Below are positions 33,707-49,203 of a stretch of 64,000 nucleotides of DNA, in pieces. Every line of letters starts with the position of its first letter. Within the stretch, counting starts at the first letter, position 1. The stretch is from Lysobacter soli. Its GTDB lineage: Bacteria > Pseudomonadota > Gammaproteobacteria > Xanthomonadales > Xanthomonadaceae. Location: positions 62,001-126,000 of the forward strand of contig NZ_QTJR01000002.1 of NCBI RefSeq assembly GCF_003382285.1. The letters run 5' to 3'. Under the pieces are notes generated by a model. That model saw only the letters and a program-made list of their open reading frames with translations, was not told where the DNA came from and did not search any database. The translations under genes were made by a program, and so were the position numbers.

Positions 33707-34162
33707 ATGAAGCTGCAAGTCAACGGCATCGAACACGATGTCGACGCGCCGCCCGACATGCCCCTGCTGTGGGTGCTGCGCGACGTGCTCCACCTCACCG
33801 GCACGAAGTTCGGTTGCGGCATCGCGCAATGCGGCGCCTGCACCGTGCACGTCGATGGCGCCCCGCGCCGCGCCTGCGTCACGCCGGTGTCCACGGTGGA
33901 AGGCAAGGTCGTCACGACGATCGAGGGCCTGTCGAAGGACGGCATGCACCCGGTGCAGCGCGCCTGGACGGAGCTGGACGTCGTGCAGTGCGGCTATTGC
34001 CAGTCCGGCCAGATCATGTCCGCCGCCGCGCTCCTGGCGAAGGTGCCGGCGCCGAGCGATGCCGACATCGACCAGGCGCTGTCCGGGAACATCTGCCGTT
34101 GCGGAACGTACCAGCGCATCCGTGCGGCGGTGCACCGGGCAGCGGAGTTTGGAAAGGCTTGA
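33707..34162 (+). CDS. iorA: [2Fe-2S] small subunit of isoquinoline 1-oxidoreductase-type hydroxylase
   Basis: 151 residues. Plant-ferredoxin-type cluster ligands C37, C42, C45 and C57, and second-cluster ligands C95, C98, C130 and C132 in the four-helix domain ([18 protein letters not shown]). It passes electrons from the molybdenum site. It has no signal peptide itself and is expected to be exported as a folded complex with the Tat-targeted large subunit. The substrate is probably an aldehyde or N-heterocycle; the name of the family does not fix it. A repeat block of about 150 bases separates it from iorB. Confidence 0.9.
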   Translation: MKLQVNGIEHDVDAPPDMPLLWVLRDVLHLTGTKFGCGIAQCGACTVHVDGAPRRACVTPVSTVEGKVVTTIEGLSKDGMHPVQRAWTELDVVQCGYCQSGQIMSAAALLAKVPAPSDADIDQALSGNICRCGTYQRIRAAVHRAAEFGKA

Positions 34163-34202
34163 AGTTTCAACAGGACCTTCCCTCATCCATCCCTGGGGTC
34201 AG

Positions 34203-34354
34203 AGCCCCTCTCCCACCGGGCGAGGGGTTGGGGTGAGGGGCAACGGAGTGTCGAGGTCGAACCGCCAGTGCAGTGAGGCGCTGCGAGTTCGATGCCTTGC
34301 AGCCCCGTTCCCCCTCATCCGCCCTTCGGGCACCTTCTCCCGCAGGGAGAAGGG
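34203..34354. repeat. composite of family B and family C palindromes between iorA and iorB
   Basis: Family B at 34203-34240 and family C at 34311-34354, in the same arrangement as at 26245 and 63351. The block separates the two subunits of one enzyme (gap 214 bases) and ends 22 bases before the iorB ATG. Confidence 0.8.
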
Positions 34355-34376
34355 AAACAGAACGCGGAGACGCGAC

Positions 34377-36566
<2,190 letters not shown>

Positions 36567-36576
36567 GGAGAACGCC

Positions 36577-37164
36577 ATGCGGGCTTTCCGCTCACTTCCG
36601 CTCATCGTCCTGGCGCTGCTGGCCGCGTGCGCGCCCAAGGTCGATCCCGAACAGCAGGCGCAGGCGCTGGCCGCCTTCTCGACGGTGGAGAAGGTGTTCC
36701 AGCATCCACGCTGCAGCAACTGCCACATTCCCGGCGATGCGCCGCTGCAGTTCGACACGCAGACGCCGCACATGATGAACGTGGTCCGCGGGCCCAAGGG
36801 CGAAGGCGCGCCGGGTTTGCCATGCGCGTCCTGCCACGGCGAAGCGAACCTGCCGGAAAGCTACGGCCCGAACGCCCCGCCGGGTGCGCCGCACTGGGCG
36901 CTTCCGCCGCCGGACCAGAAGATGGCGTGGATCGGCGTTTCGTCGCACGAGCTGTGTTCGATGATCCAGGACCGCAAGCGCAACGGCGACCGCGACATGG
37001 AGGCGATGTTCAAGCACGTCGCCGAAGACAAGCTGGTCCTGTGGGGTTGGGCGCCGGGCGGCAATCGCGTGCCGGTACCGGTGCCGCACGACGAATTCGT
37101 GCGCGCGTTCCGCACGTGGATGGACGCCGGCGCGCCGTGCCCGGAGGCACCGGCGCGCGGTTGA
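36577..37164 (+). CDS. diheme c-type cytochrome lipoprotein (electron acceptor of IorAB)
   Basis: 195 residues. Lipoprotein leader with lipobox LAAC18. Two heme-binding sites, CSNCH (C46, C49, H50) and CASCH (C83, C86, H87), with methionines that could serve as axial ligands (M67/M68 and others). It lies ten bases after iorB on the same strand. The function follows from context: it accepts electrons from the periplasmic molybdenum hydroxylase and passes them to the respiratory chain (inference). Rather divergent from standard cytochrome c domains, so a family name is not given. Confidence 0.8.
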   Translation: MRAFRSLPLIVLALLAACAPKVDPEQQAQALAAFSTVEKVFQHPRCSNCHIPGDAPLQFDTQTPHMMNVVRGPKGEGAPGLPCASCHGEANLPESYGPNAPPGAPHWALPPPDQKMAWIGVSSHELCSMIQDRKRNGDRDMEAMFKHVAEDKLVLWGWAPGGNRVPVPVPHDEFVRAFRTWMDAGAPCPEAPARG

Positions 37165-37194
37165 TCCGTCGTCCGTCCCAGGAAGCGGCTCTGC

Positions 37195-37221
37195 CATCAT
37201 CCGCGCCTTCGCGGGGATGAC
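37195..37221. repeat. family A palindrome
   Basis: ATCATCCGCGCCTTCGCGGG followed by ATGACGG, a single diverged copy between the convergent cytochrome gene and czcA, where it could help end both transcripts. Confidence 0.65.
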
Positions 37222-37235
37222 GGCAGCAAAGGGCA

Positions 37236-41648
<4,413 letters not shown>

Positions 41649-41652
<4 letters not shown>

Positions 41653-42926
41653 GGTGCGGATTCCTTTTGCGTGCGCGCGGTGGGCTGCACGAGGGCGTCC
41701 CCGGTCAGGCGCTGGATTTCGATGAGGGCGCGGTGGGCGTCGAGTGCGGTGTCGAGCTGCTGACGCGCGAGGGCAGTGCGTTCGGATTGCAGCTGCGCCC
41801 ATTCGAGGTAGCTGATCGCGCCGGCGCGGTAGGTGCGTTCGGCGGCGGCTTCGGCGCGCGCGAGCGCGGGCAGCACGTCGTCGCGAAGGCGCAGCACTTC
41901 CAGCTGCGCGACGCGATAGCGGCCGTGCGCGTCCACGAGCGTCGAGTACAACGAGATGCCGCGCGATTCCCGTTCGACTTCGAGCATCGCCAGTCCGGCT
42001 TCCGCGGCGCGGATCTGTGGCTGCGCGCGTCGCGCCCCGCCCAGCGGCATCGACGCGCTGGCGACCAGCGCGAATTCGTCGGTGTCGTTGAAAGCGCGCA
42101 CGCCCAGCTGCCAGTCCACGTCGGCCTTCGCCTGCGAACGGGCCAGCTGCAGGCGCGCTTCGCCGATGCGGCGCTCATTGGCGAAGCGCGCGAGTTCCGG
42201 CGTGCGTTCCAGCGTCGCGGCGAGCGCGTCGAAGTCGGCGATCGTGGGAAGCGCCAGCGGGTCGGTATCGCTCGTCTCGAAGCGCGGCTCGCGTTCGCCC
42301 CACAACGCGGCGAGGTGCTGCCGCGCAGCGTCCATCGTCTGCGCCGCACGCCGCTGTTCGAGCTGCGCGCGCGCCAGCGCGGCCTGCGCGGTAAGCAGCA
42401 CCGATTCCGGCGACGCACCGGCCTGGAAGCGATGGCGCGCAGCGGCGACGGTTCGCGTGCGCTGGGCGATGTCGGCGTCGGCGAGGTCGCGTCGATGCTT
42501 CGCGCCGACGACGTCGAGGTAACGGCGCGCGGTTTCGGCGAGAAGATCGAGGCGCGCGGCTTCGCGCTCGGGCGCGAGTGCGTCGATGCGGCCCTGCGCG
42601 AGCGCACGGCGTGCGTCGCGCTTGCCGCCGCGTTCGAGCACGGAGGCCAGGCTCAGCGTCAGCTCGGCGCCATCGACGCCGCTGTAGTCGCCGGTGCCGG
42701 GTGCGTTTTCCAGTTCGACGCCGGCGCGAATGGCGGGGCGTTGCACGGCTTCGTCGAGTTCGGCCGCGAGGATCTCGCCGCGCACTGCGGGCAGGCGAAG
42801 GTCGGGATGGAAGGCGGCGACGCGCGCGAACGCGTCGTCCAGGGTCAATCGGTCGCCGGCTCGCGCGGGCAACGCCGCAACGAGCACGACGACAAGCGCG
42901 GCGGAGGCCGCGAGTCGCGAAAACAT
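41649..42926 (-). CDS. czcC: heavy-metal RND efflux outer-membrane channel (CzcC type, TolC family)
   Basis: 425 residues. Signal peptide about 1-24 (LPARAGD). Two TolC repeats of long helices: LAETARRYLDVVGAKHRRDLADAD and the mirrored C-terminal AERTYRAGAISYLEWAQLQSE. It forms the outer-membrane tunnel for the Czc pump. First of the three efflux genes. The czcI-like gene lies 54 bases upstream on the same strand. Confidence 0.92.
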
Positions 42927-42980
42927 GGGAACGCTCCGATGTGGGAATGACGGAACGCCGGCGCGAGGCCGGCAGGACGG

Positions 42981-43364
42981 TCAGACGGCGATCGGAGGAC
43001 GGAACGGCGCGGGATGCGGCGTGGGCGCGAAGGCGACGATCTGCGCGGGCAGCGGAGAATCCAGGTGGATCCACGGCAGCGCGAGTTCCAGTCGCGGCAG
43101 CACGGCGGCCTGCTGGCCGCAGCAATGGGTCAGGTGGAGATGGCTGTCGTCGTGCGGCTTCGGATCGTCGCCGGTCGCAGGCGGGATCGATGCAGCCGCA
43201 TGGCCCTCGGCGTGCGTGTGGCCGTCGCCGGCTACGGCGGCGTGCGCCAGGAGCTCGTGCATTTCTTCCGCGATCGCCATCGACGGCTTCAGCACGACGC
43301 CGCACAGCAGCAGGCCGAGCAGCATCAGCCGGAAAGCGTGGGCGAGGGCGGGGGCGCGAAGCAT
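42981..43364 (-). CDS. histidine-rich periplasmic CzcI-like protein
   Basis: 127 residues from ATG 43364; TTG 43400 gives a longer form. A hydrophobic leader (about 10-30) and then a periplasmic part with many histidines in pairs (HELLAHAAVAGDGHTHAEGH, then PKPHDDSHLHLTHCCGQQ), fitting a soft divalent-metal binder. It lies directly before czcCBA, as czcI does in Cupriavidus, where it modulates resistance. No strong sequence match to CzcI can be shown by eye, so the name is based on context and composition. Confidence 0.65.
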   Translation of the reverse strand: MLRAPALAHAFRLMLLGLLLCGVVLKPSMAIAEEMHELLAHAAVAGDGHTHAEGHAAASIPPATGDDPKPHDDSHLHLTHCCGQQAAVLPRLELALPWIHLDSPLPAQIVAFAPTPHPAPFRPPIAV

Positions 43365-43469
43365 CGGCGCAGGGTACGCGGCGGGCGCCGCGAAACACAA
43401 TCGCGCATTGCCGCGAAGCCGTCACATGCGCTGCCTAGCCTGTGCCGGCTTTTCGGAGGGGAACGTGCA

Positions 43470-44408
43470 ATGCGGTTCGCGGGTATGGCGGGTGCGGGTT
43501 TGCTGATGCTGGCGCTGGCCGGATGCGAGGGCGCGCGGGCGCCCGCGGCGCAGGAGGCGTCGGCAGCTGGATCCGAAGCGTTGCCCGCGCCTGTGCTCGA
43601 ACAGATGGAAACGCAGCCGCTGCGCGCGCGTGCCGAAGCCGCGCTGCGCGACCAGCGCCTGCACACGCCGGCCGGCGACAACGCCGTCGAGTACTACCTC
43701 GCATTGCGCGAACGCGAATCCGATCCCGGTGTCGCCGCCGCGCTGGGCGAGATGCAGCCGTACGTGCTGATCGCCACGGAGCAGGCGCTCGCACAGCAGC
43801 AGCTGGACGAAGCGCGCCGCCTCGTCGGCCTGCTCGCGCGCATGGACACGCACGCGCCGGCGTTGCCGCGTCTTCGTGAATCGCTGCGCGTGGCGCAGGA
43901 ACGCGCCGATCGCGAGGAAGGCGCACGCATCGCCGACGCCGCGAAGCCTGCGCTGGCGACACCGCTGCAGGTGATGCCCACCGCGCCGCCGACCCCCGCC
44001 CGGACGAGCCTGCCGGTAGCGACCGTCACGCCCGCGCCGATGGCGACGATCGCGACGCCGCCGCCCGCAACGCCCGAGCCCGTGAAGCCGAAGGAAGCCG
44101 CGCCGCCCGCGCCCGTCGCGCGCACCGAGACGGCGCCGACTGCCTTGCCGCGCCTGCTCCAGGACGCCGCGCCACGCTATCCGCTGGCCGCGCGCAATCG
44201 CCGCATCGAAGGCAGTGTCCAGGTCGCCTTCACCATCCAGCCCGACGGCCGCGTCACCGACGCGCGCGCCGTGTCGGCGCAGCCGGAAGGCCTGTTCGAG
44301 CAGGCCGCGCTCGCCGCCGCGGCGCGCTGGCAGTTCGAAGCGACTTCGCGCCGCGTGACCACCACGCGCACCGTCACCTTCCGCCTGCCGCCGGATCCGA
44401 ACACCTGA
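43470..44408 (+). CDS. TonB C-terminal-domain lipoprotein
   Basis: 312 residues. Lipobox LALAGC with C19 followed by E, so the protein is expected to be lipid-anchored rather than spanning the inner membrane. A helical segment (about 40-155) resembles TPR-like repeats, then a proline-rich linker (PTAPPTPARTSLPVATV, then PAPMATIATPPPATPEPV) and a C-terminal TonB domain (PRYPLAARNRRIEGSVQVAF, TIQPDGRVTDARAVSAQPEG). TonB normally has an N-terminal membrane helix that contacts ExbBD, which is missing here. Divergent from the czc operon. Confidence 0.8.
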   Translation: MRFAGMAGAGLLMLALAGCEGARAPAAQEASAAGSEALPAPVLEQMETQPLRARAEAALRDQRLHTPAGDNAVEYYLALRERESDPGVAAALGEMQPYVLIATEQALAQQQLDEARRLVGLLARMDTHAPALPRLRESLRVAQERADREEGARIADAAKPALATPLQVMPTAPPTPARTSLPVATVTPAPMATIATPPPATPEPVKPKEAAPPAPVARTETAPTALPRLLQDAAPRYPLAARNRRIEGSVQVAFTIQPDGRVTDARAVSAQPEGLFEQAALAAAARWQFEATSRRVTTTRTVTFRLPPDPNT

Positions 44409-44443
44409 TTGGCGCGCCACGGCGCAGCGGCGACAATGCGGGC

Positions 44444-45151
44444 ATGAACACCACCGCCCCGCTGCTGGAAACCGTCGAATTCGAAACCGGCCCGTCGCCG
44501 ACGTGGACCGTGCTCTGGCTGCACGGCCTGGGCGCCGACGGCCACGACTTCGCGCCGATCGTGCCCGAACTGGTCCGACGCGACTGGCCGGCGCTGCGTT
44601 TCGTCTTCCCGCATGCGCCGGTGCGGCCGGTGACGATCAACAACGGCATGCGCATGCGCGCGTGGTACGACATCGTGCATTTCGATTTCGACGCGCTGCA
44701 CACCGATGCCGGCCACAATCGCGCCGACGCGGCCGGCGTCGCCGAATCGGTGGCGCAGGTCGAAGCGCTGATCGCTCGCGAGAACGAACGCGGCATTCCG
44801 GCCGAACGCATCGTGCTGGTCGGCTTCTCGCAGGGCGGGGCGATCACGCTGTCGGCGGGGCTGCGCCGTCGCGTGCCGCTCGCCGGCCTGGCCGGATTGT
44901 CGACCTACCTGCCGGAAGCTCCGGCGCAGGCGGCCGCGGCGCTTCAGGCGGCCGCGACGTCGCAGCCGCTGTTCATGGCGCACGGGCAGTTCGACCCCGT
45001 GGTGCCGGCGGCGATCGGTTTGCGCAGTTCTCAAGCCATGAAGGCCATGGGCTTCGACCTGGAATGGCACGACTACCCGATGGCCCACCAGGTCTGCGCG
45101 GAGGAGATCCGCGACCTGGGTGACTGGCTGTCGCGCCGTTTTGCGGGCTGA
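44444..45151 (+). CDS. alpha/beta hydrolase, phospholipase/carboxylesterase family
   Basis: 235 residues of the carboxylesterase II fold. HGLGADGHDF near the N-terminus, VGFSQGGAI with nucleophile S129, HGQFDPVVP with D184 and YPMAHQVCAEE with H215 form the triad. Members hydrolyse short-chain esters or lysophospholipids in the cytoplasm; no leader is present. It precedes the LytTR regulator by 71 bases and may be separately transcribed. It is a usual neighbour of algR in Xanthomonadaceae. Confidence 0.92.
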   Translation: MNTTAPLLETVEFETGPSPTWTVLWLHGLGADGHDFAPIVPELVRRDWPALRFVFPHAPVRPVTINNGMRMRAWYDIVHFDFDALHTDAGHNRADAAGVAESVAQVEALIARENERGIPAERIVLVGFSQGGAITLSAGLRRRVPLAGLAGLSTYLPEAPAQAAAALQAAATSQPLFMAHGQFDPVVPAAIGLRSSQAMKAMGFDLEWHDYPMAHQVCAEEIRDLGDWLSRRFAG

Positions 45152-45222
45152 GCGTCCCGACGATTGGTAACCCGGCCCCGCCCGGGGCTATCCTCCCCCT
45201 GAACGGCTCTGCCGGCCTGGGG

Positions 45223-45975
45223 ATGGACGCGCCGATGAGGGTAGTGATCGCCGATGACGAACCGCTGGCGCGCGAGCGCCTGCGTGGGCTGCTCGCCGAA
45301 CAGCGTGGCGTGGAGGTCGTCGCCGAGGCGGCCGACGGCCAGAACGCGCTGCACGCCTGCGCCGAACACCGTCCCGACCTGGTGCTGCTGGACATCGCGA
45401 TGCCGGGCATCGACGGGCTGGAAGCCGCGCGCCACCTCGCCGCATTCGATCCGCGCCCGGCCGTGGTGTTCTGCACCGCGTACGACGCGCACGCGCTGTC
45501 GGCCTTCGAGGCCGAGGCGATCGACTACCTCGTCAAGCCCGTGCGCGCCGAACGCCTGGCCGCCGCGCTGGAGCGCGTGCGTACCTTCGCCGCCGGCCGC
45601 GAGAAGAACGGCGACGGCAATGGCGCCGGCCCCGTCGGACAGCGACGCAGCCACCTGTGCGCGCGCCTGCGCGGCAGCCTGCGGCTGATCCCGATCGAGG
45701 ACGTGCACTACCTGCACGCCGAGGAGAAGTACGTCGTCGTGCACCATGCGCGCGGCGAGGACCTGATCGAGGAATCGCTGAAGTCGCTGGAAGACGAATT
45801 CGGCGAGCGTTTCGTGCGCATCCACCGCAACTGCCTGGTCGCGCGGCACGAGATCGTCGAGCTGCGCCGCGCACCCGATGGCCACGTGCAGGCCGTGCTC
45901 CGCCATGGCAAGGCGCCGCTGGAAGTCAGCCGGCGCTGCGTGGCGGGGTTGAAGGAAACGCTCAAGCACCTCTGA
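45223..45975 (+). CDS. algR: LytTR-type response regulator (AlgR-like)
   Basis: 250 residues (239-246 if ATG 45235 is used, which also reads [10 protein letters not shown]). CheY-like receiver at about 5-125 with the acidic pocket DDE and phospho-aspartate in [10 protein letters not shown] in [10 protein letters not shown], and a LytTR DNA-binding domain at about 150-250 ([33 protein letters not shown]). It controls alginate-like or virulence genes in relatives such as P. aeruginosa. No sensor kinase gene is next to it. hemC lies 44 bases on, the same pairing as in Pseudomonas. Confidence 0.88.
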   Translation: MDAPMRVVIADDEPLARERLRGLLAEQRGVEVVAEAADGQNALHACAEHRPDLVLLDIAMPGIDGLEAARHLAAFDPRPAVVFCTAYDAHALSAFEAEAIDYLVKPVRAERLAAALERVRTFAAGREKNGDGNGAGPVGQRRSHLCARLRGSLRLIPIEDVHYLHAEEKYVVVHHARGEDLIEESLKSLEDEFGERFVRIHRNCLVARHEIVELRRAPDGHVQAVLRHGKAPLEVSRRCVAGLKETLKHL

Positions 45976-46019
45976 TCCATGGCAAAACGGCCACGGCGCC
46001 TTTCCGCGATAATGTCGCG

Positions 46020-46931
46020 ATGAAGACGCTGCGCATCGCCACCCGAAAGAGCCCGCTCGCCCTCTGGCAGAGCGAGCACGTCGCCGACCGCCTTCGCGCG
46101 ACGCATCCCGGCCTGACGGTGGAACTGGTGCCGATGAGCACGCGCGGCGACGAGGTGCTCGACCGCTCGCTCGCGGCGATCGGCGGCAAGGGGTTGTTCC
46201 TGAAGGAACTGGAGCTGGCGATGCTGCGCGGCGATGCCGATTGCGCCGTGCATTCGCTGAAGGACGTGCCGATGGAACTGGAGCCGGGCTTCACGCTGCC
46301 GGCGATCCTCGCGCGCGCCGACTACGCCGACGCCTTCGTCAGCAACCGCTACGCCAACATCGCCGGGCTTCCGCAGGGCGCGCGCGTCGGCACGTCGTCG
46401 CTGCGCCGCCAGGCCCAGTTGCGTGCGCTGCGTCCGGACCTGCAGCTCGCCGATCTGCGCGGCAACGTCAACACGCGGCTGGCGAAGCTCGATGCGGGTG
46501 AGTACGACGCAATCGTGCTGGCCTGCGCGGGATTGCAGCGACTGGGTTTCGACGACCGCATCCGCGATCGGCTGCAGGCGCCGCAGTGGCTGCCCGCGCC
46601 GGCGCAGGGCGCGGTGGCCATCGAATGCCGCGACGACGACTTCGCCACGCGCGAGTTGTGCGCGCGCCTCGACGACGCCGCCACGCGCACCTGCGCCGAG
46701 GCCGAGCGCGCGATGAACCGCGCGCTGCACGGCAGCTGCCACGTGCCGGTGGCGGCGTTCGCGCAATTGGAGGACGGGCGACTGCACCTGTCGGGCCTGG
46801 TGGGTTCGGCGAGCGACGGCGCGATCGTCCGCGCTGACGGCCAGGGCGATGCGCCCGAGGCGCTCGGAAAGGACGTCGCGGCACAATTGCTCGCGCAGGG
46901 CGCGGGCGATCTCATCGCCGCTTCGCACTGA
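46020..46931 (+). CDS. hemC: hydroxymethylbilane synthase (porphobilinogen deaminase)
   Basis: 303 residues. Opens with [12 protein letters not shown], has the SLKDVPME loop, [18 protein letters not shown], and [10 protein letters not shown], and near the C-terminus HGSCHVPVA with C240, which holds the dipyrromethane cofactor. It condenses four porphobilinogen molecules in the tetrapyrrole path. Follows the algR-like gene as in Pseudomonas. No hemD is visible after it; the next gene is a small membrane protein. Confidence 0.96.
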   Translation: MKTLRIATRKSPLALWQSEHVADRLRATHPGLTVELVPMSTRGDEVLDRSLAAIGGKGLFLKELELAMLRGDADCAVHSLKDVPMELEPGFTLPAILARADYADAFVSNRYANIAGLPQGARVGTSSLRRQAQLRALRPDLQLADLRGNVNTRLAKLDAGEYDAIVLACAGLQRLGFDDRIRDRLQAPQWLPAPAQGAVAIECRDDDFATRELCARLDDAATRTCAEAERAMNRALHGSCHVPVAAFAQLEDGRLHLSGLVGSASDGAIVRADGQGDAPEALGKDVAAQLLAQGAGDLIAASH

Positions 46932-47067
46932 GGCAAACTCGCCGGCCCGGCAAGCGGCCCCGCACGCCGGCCGCGGGCTCCCGTCGTGACGACGCATCGA
47001 CATCGCCGACACGGCCGCCTCACCGGGCGCGACCTAGCCTGTGCGCGGCCCTGATCGGGAGTCGGAA

Positions 47068-47436
47068 ATGCTCCAGACCGCATCGATCCTCTTCGCGATA
47101 ACCGCGCTCGGCGGCCTGCTCATGGCGGCGATCCGGTTCGCGACCAAGCACAATCCGCCCGCATGGCTCGCGATGGGACATGGCCTGCTGGCCGCCTCCG
47201 GCCTCACGCTGGTGATCTACGCGCTGTGCACGCAGGCGGTGCACCCGACGGTGTTGTTCGCGCTCGTGCTGTTCCTGCTGGCCGCGGGCGGCGGGGCCAT
47301 CATGAGCCTGGCGTACAAATGGCGGCAGCGACTGCTGCCGGCGTGGCTGGTGATCGCGCACGCGCTGATCGCCGCGATCGCGCTGGTGTTGCTGCTGCTT
47401 GCGGTCTTTGGCGGCAGTCCCGACCAGGCGGGCTGA
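47068..47436 (+). CDS. four-span membrane protein of unknown function
   Basis: 122 residues from ATG 47068, chosen for the GGGAG site eight bases upstream (a longer in-frame start at 47041 has none). Four hydrophobic segments at about 5-22, 36-54, 60-80 and 96-114. A short basic loop KWRQR lies between the third and fourth. No named family is recognised. Convergent with the DUF481 gene, 23 bases away. Confidence 0.75.
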   Translation: MLQTASILFAITALGGLLMAAIRFATKHNPPAWLAMGHGLLAASGLTLVIYALCTQAVHPTVLFALVLFLLAAGGGAIMSLAYKWRQRLLPAWLVIAHALIAAIALVLLLLAVFGGSPDQAG

Positions 47437-47459
47437 CCGCTCCTCCTGGAACCGCCCTG

Positions 47460-48122
47460 CTAGAACCGCCGACGCAGCTCGATGCTGCTTTCGGCCGTTT
47501 CCTTGCCGCCGCCGCTCTGCGTGTCGTGGCGGATCGCGAAGTCGCTTTCCAGCGTCCAGTTCGGCGCGAGGTTCACGTCGAAGCTCATCGACTGCTTGAC
47601 GAAGGCCTCGCCGCGTCCGCTTTCGAACTGCACGCGCTGCGTCCACGTGGCGCGCTCGCCGACCTTCTGGCCCAGGTTGAGTTCCCCGCGCAGCACCGGG
47701 CCCGCCTGGTTGATGCCGTCGTCGTACAGCGGCGCGAGGCGATAGCCGGCGCCGAGCGTCAGGCCGACCTGCGTCGGGCCGTCGCGCATCACCTGCATCC
47801 CGTAGCGCGCGCCGATGCGGAAGTCGTTGGAGTACGACGCCTTGCTGTCGCGCGGCGTGGCCGGCGCGCTGAGCGACGTGTAGCTCTGGCTGCCGGGCAG
47901 GCGCAGCGTGCGGTGCCGCGCGTCGCCGTTGGACTCCACCGGCATGGGTGCCGCCATCGCGACCTGCCACTCCTCATCGCCGCAGCGCGTGGAAAAGCAG
48001 TACAGCCGCATCTGCGCCGGATCGCTCGCAATGGCCATCAGCGTCGGGTCGCCGGGGGTGACCGGCATCGGCAATGTCACGAAGGGGCCGCCGAGCAGGG
48101 CGAGCCCGAGCACACCGAGCAT
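47460..48122 (-). CDS. DUF481-type outer-membrane protein
   Basis: 220 residues. Short N-terminal signal (MLGVLGLALLGGPFV, cleavage near residue 20) and a beta-strand-rich C-terminal half with alternating hydrophobic residues (YSNDFRIGARYGMQVMRDGP, then AGPVLRGELNLGQKVGERAT and a final strand ELRRRF ending in phenylalanine). These are traits of the YdiY/DUF481 outer-membrane proteins. The ribosome site before the ATG is weak. Function of the family is unknown. Confidence 0.62.
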   Translation of the reverse strand: MLGVLGLALLGGPFVTLPMPVTPGDPTLMAIASDPAQMRLYCFSTRCGDEEWQVAMAAPMPVESNGDARHRTLRLPGSQSYTSLSAPATPRDSKASYSNDFRIGARYGMQVMRDGPTQVGLTLGAGYRLAPLYDDGINQAGPVLRGELNLGQKVGERATWTQRVQFESGRGEAFVKQSMSFDVNLAPNWTLESDFAIRHDTQSGGGKETAESSIELRRRF

Positions 48123-48218
48123 CGTCGTGAATGGGGAACGGGGAAGTGCCCATGTTGCCCATGGAAACGGTTACAGGCAAATCGGACGCGTCCGAAAATC
48201 CGTTTCCGTTCAGGGACT

Positions 48219-49193
48219 TCAGTAGTAAAGCGTGACCAGGTGCCGGGCCTGGGCGAAAAACAGCCAGCGTTCGACCAGCGTTCCGGCCAGCGCCAGAAGG
48301 GCCCCGAGGGTGAACACGGGGCCGGCCAGCGCGGGATTCGCCCACGCGAACCACGACGCCACCATCGGTACCACCGCGAACAGCACCAGCGCGATGAAGC
48401 GCAACGGCCGCGCATGCTTGCGCGCGAGCACGTAGCCCATTTCCTTGTTGATGTAGTTGGCCTGCGTGTTCGGGCGTTCGAACACGTCGACATCGCGTCC
48501 GGGCAGGCCGACGGCCTCGCCGCGCGTGGCGCCCAGCGGCTGGCGGTCGATGCGATGCCAGTACACGAGCTTGAGCACGCCGGCGACGATCGCCAGCGCG
48601 AAGGTCACCAGCAGGATCACGCCGAGCGCTTCGTCCGACAGCGCGGCCCAGTTCACCAGCGCCATCAGCACCAGCCAGCCGGTGAGCACCGCGAAGGCGA
48701 AATACGCCGGCAGCACCAGCGGATGACGCCACGCGGGAATGGGCTTCAACGAGGCGTAGATCATCGCGGTGCTCGCGATCGTGCACAGCGACAGCAGCAC
48801 CATGATCGCGGCCAGCACCGGCATCGCGATCCACAGCTGCTGCGGCAGTGCGCCGGCAATGCCGAGCCCGAGCACGGCCAGCATCGCGACCACGACCAGC
48901 GCCGTCGCCACGGCGAACACGCCTTCGCGCGAGAGCCACGACGTACGCCACTGCGAGAAGGCGCGCCACGCGCGGCCGGGCTTGCCCAGGTGCAGCATCG
49001 AACTGAGCAGGCCGGCGGTGGTGAGCACGAGGCCGAGCACGAGCAGCACGCCCCACAGCAGAATGGTCGTGCCGTTGGCGGGCGCGCGGCCCTGCAACGC
49101 CGGCAGCAGGATCAGGCCGCCCGCCCACAGCAGCAGGCCGTAGCCCGCGCCGGAGAGCGTGGTGAAGGCGATGACGGAAAACGCAGGATGCAT
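48219..49193 (-). CDS. soeC: membrane anchor subunit of SoeABC/DmsABC-like oxidoreductase
   Basis: 324 residues, about eight membrane segments, the DmsC/SoeC family. Starts FSVIAFTTLSGAGYGLLLWAGG, with LHLGKPGRAWRAF and SREGVFAVA (conserved in DmsC) in the first loop and WLVLMALVNWA later. It carries quinone-linked electrons between the Fe-S subunit and the pool. Order is soeA - small protein - soeB - soeC, with gaps of minus 4, 8 and 10 bases, so one operon. Confidence 0.87.
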   Translation of the reverse strand: MHPAFSVIAFTTLSGAGYGLLLWAGGLILLPALQGRAPANGTTILLWGVLLVLGLVLTTAGLLSSMLHLGKPGRAWRAFSQWRTSWLSREGVFAVATALVVVAMLAVLGLGIAGALPQQLWIAMPVLAAIMVLLSLCTIASTAMIYASLKPIPAWRHPLVLPAYFAFAVLTGWLVLMALVNWAALSDEALGVILLVTFALAIVAGVLKLVYWHRIDRQPLGATRGEAVGLPGRDVDVFERPNTQANYINKEMGYVLARKHARPLRFIALVLFAVVPMVASWFAWANPALAGPVFTLGALLALAGTLVERWLFFAQARHLVTLYY

Positions 49194-49203
49194 GCGAGAA
49201 GAC

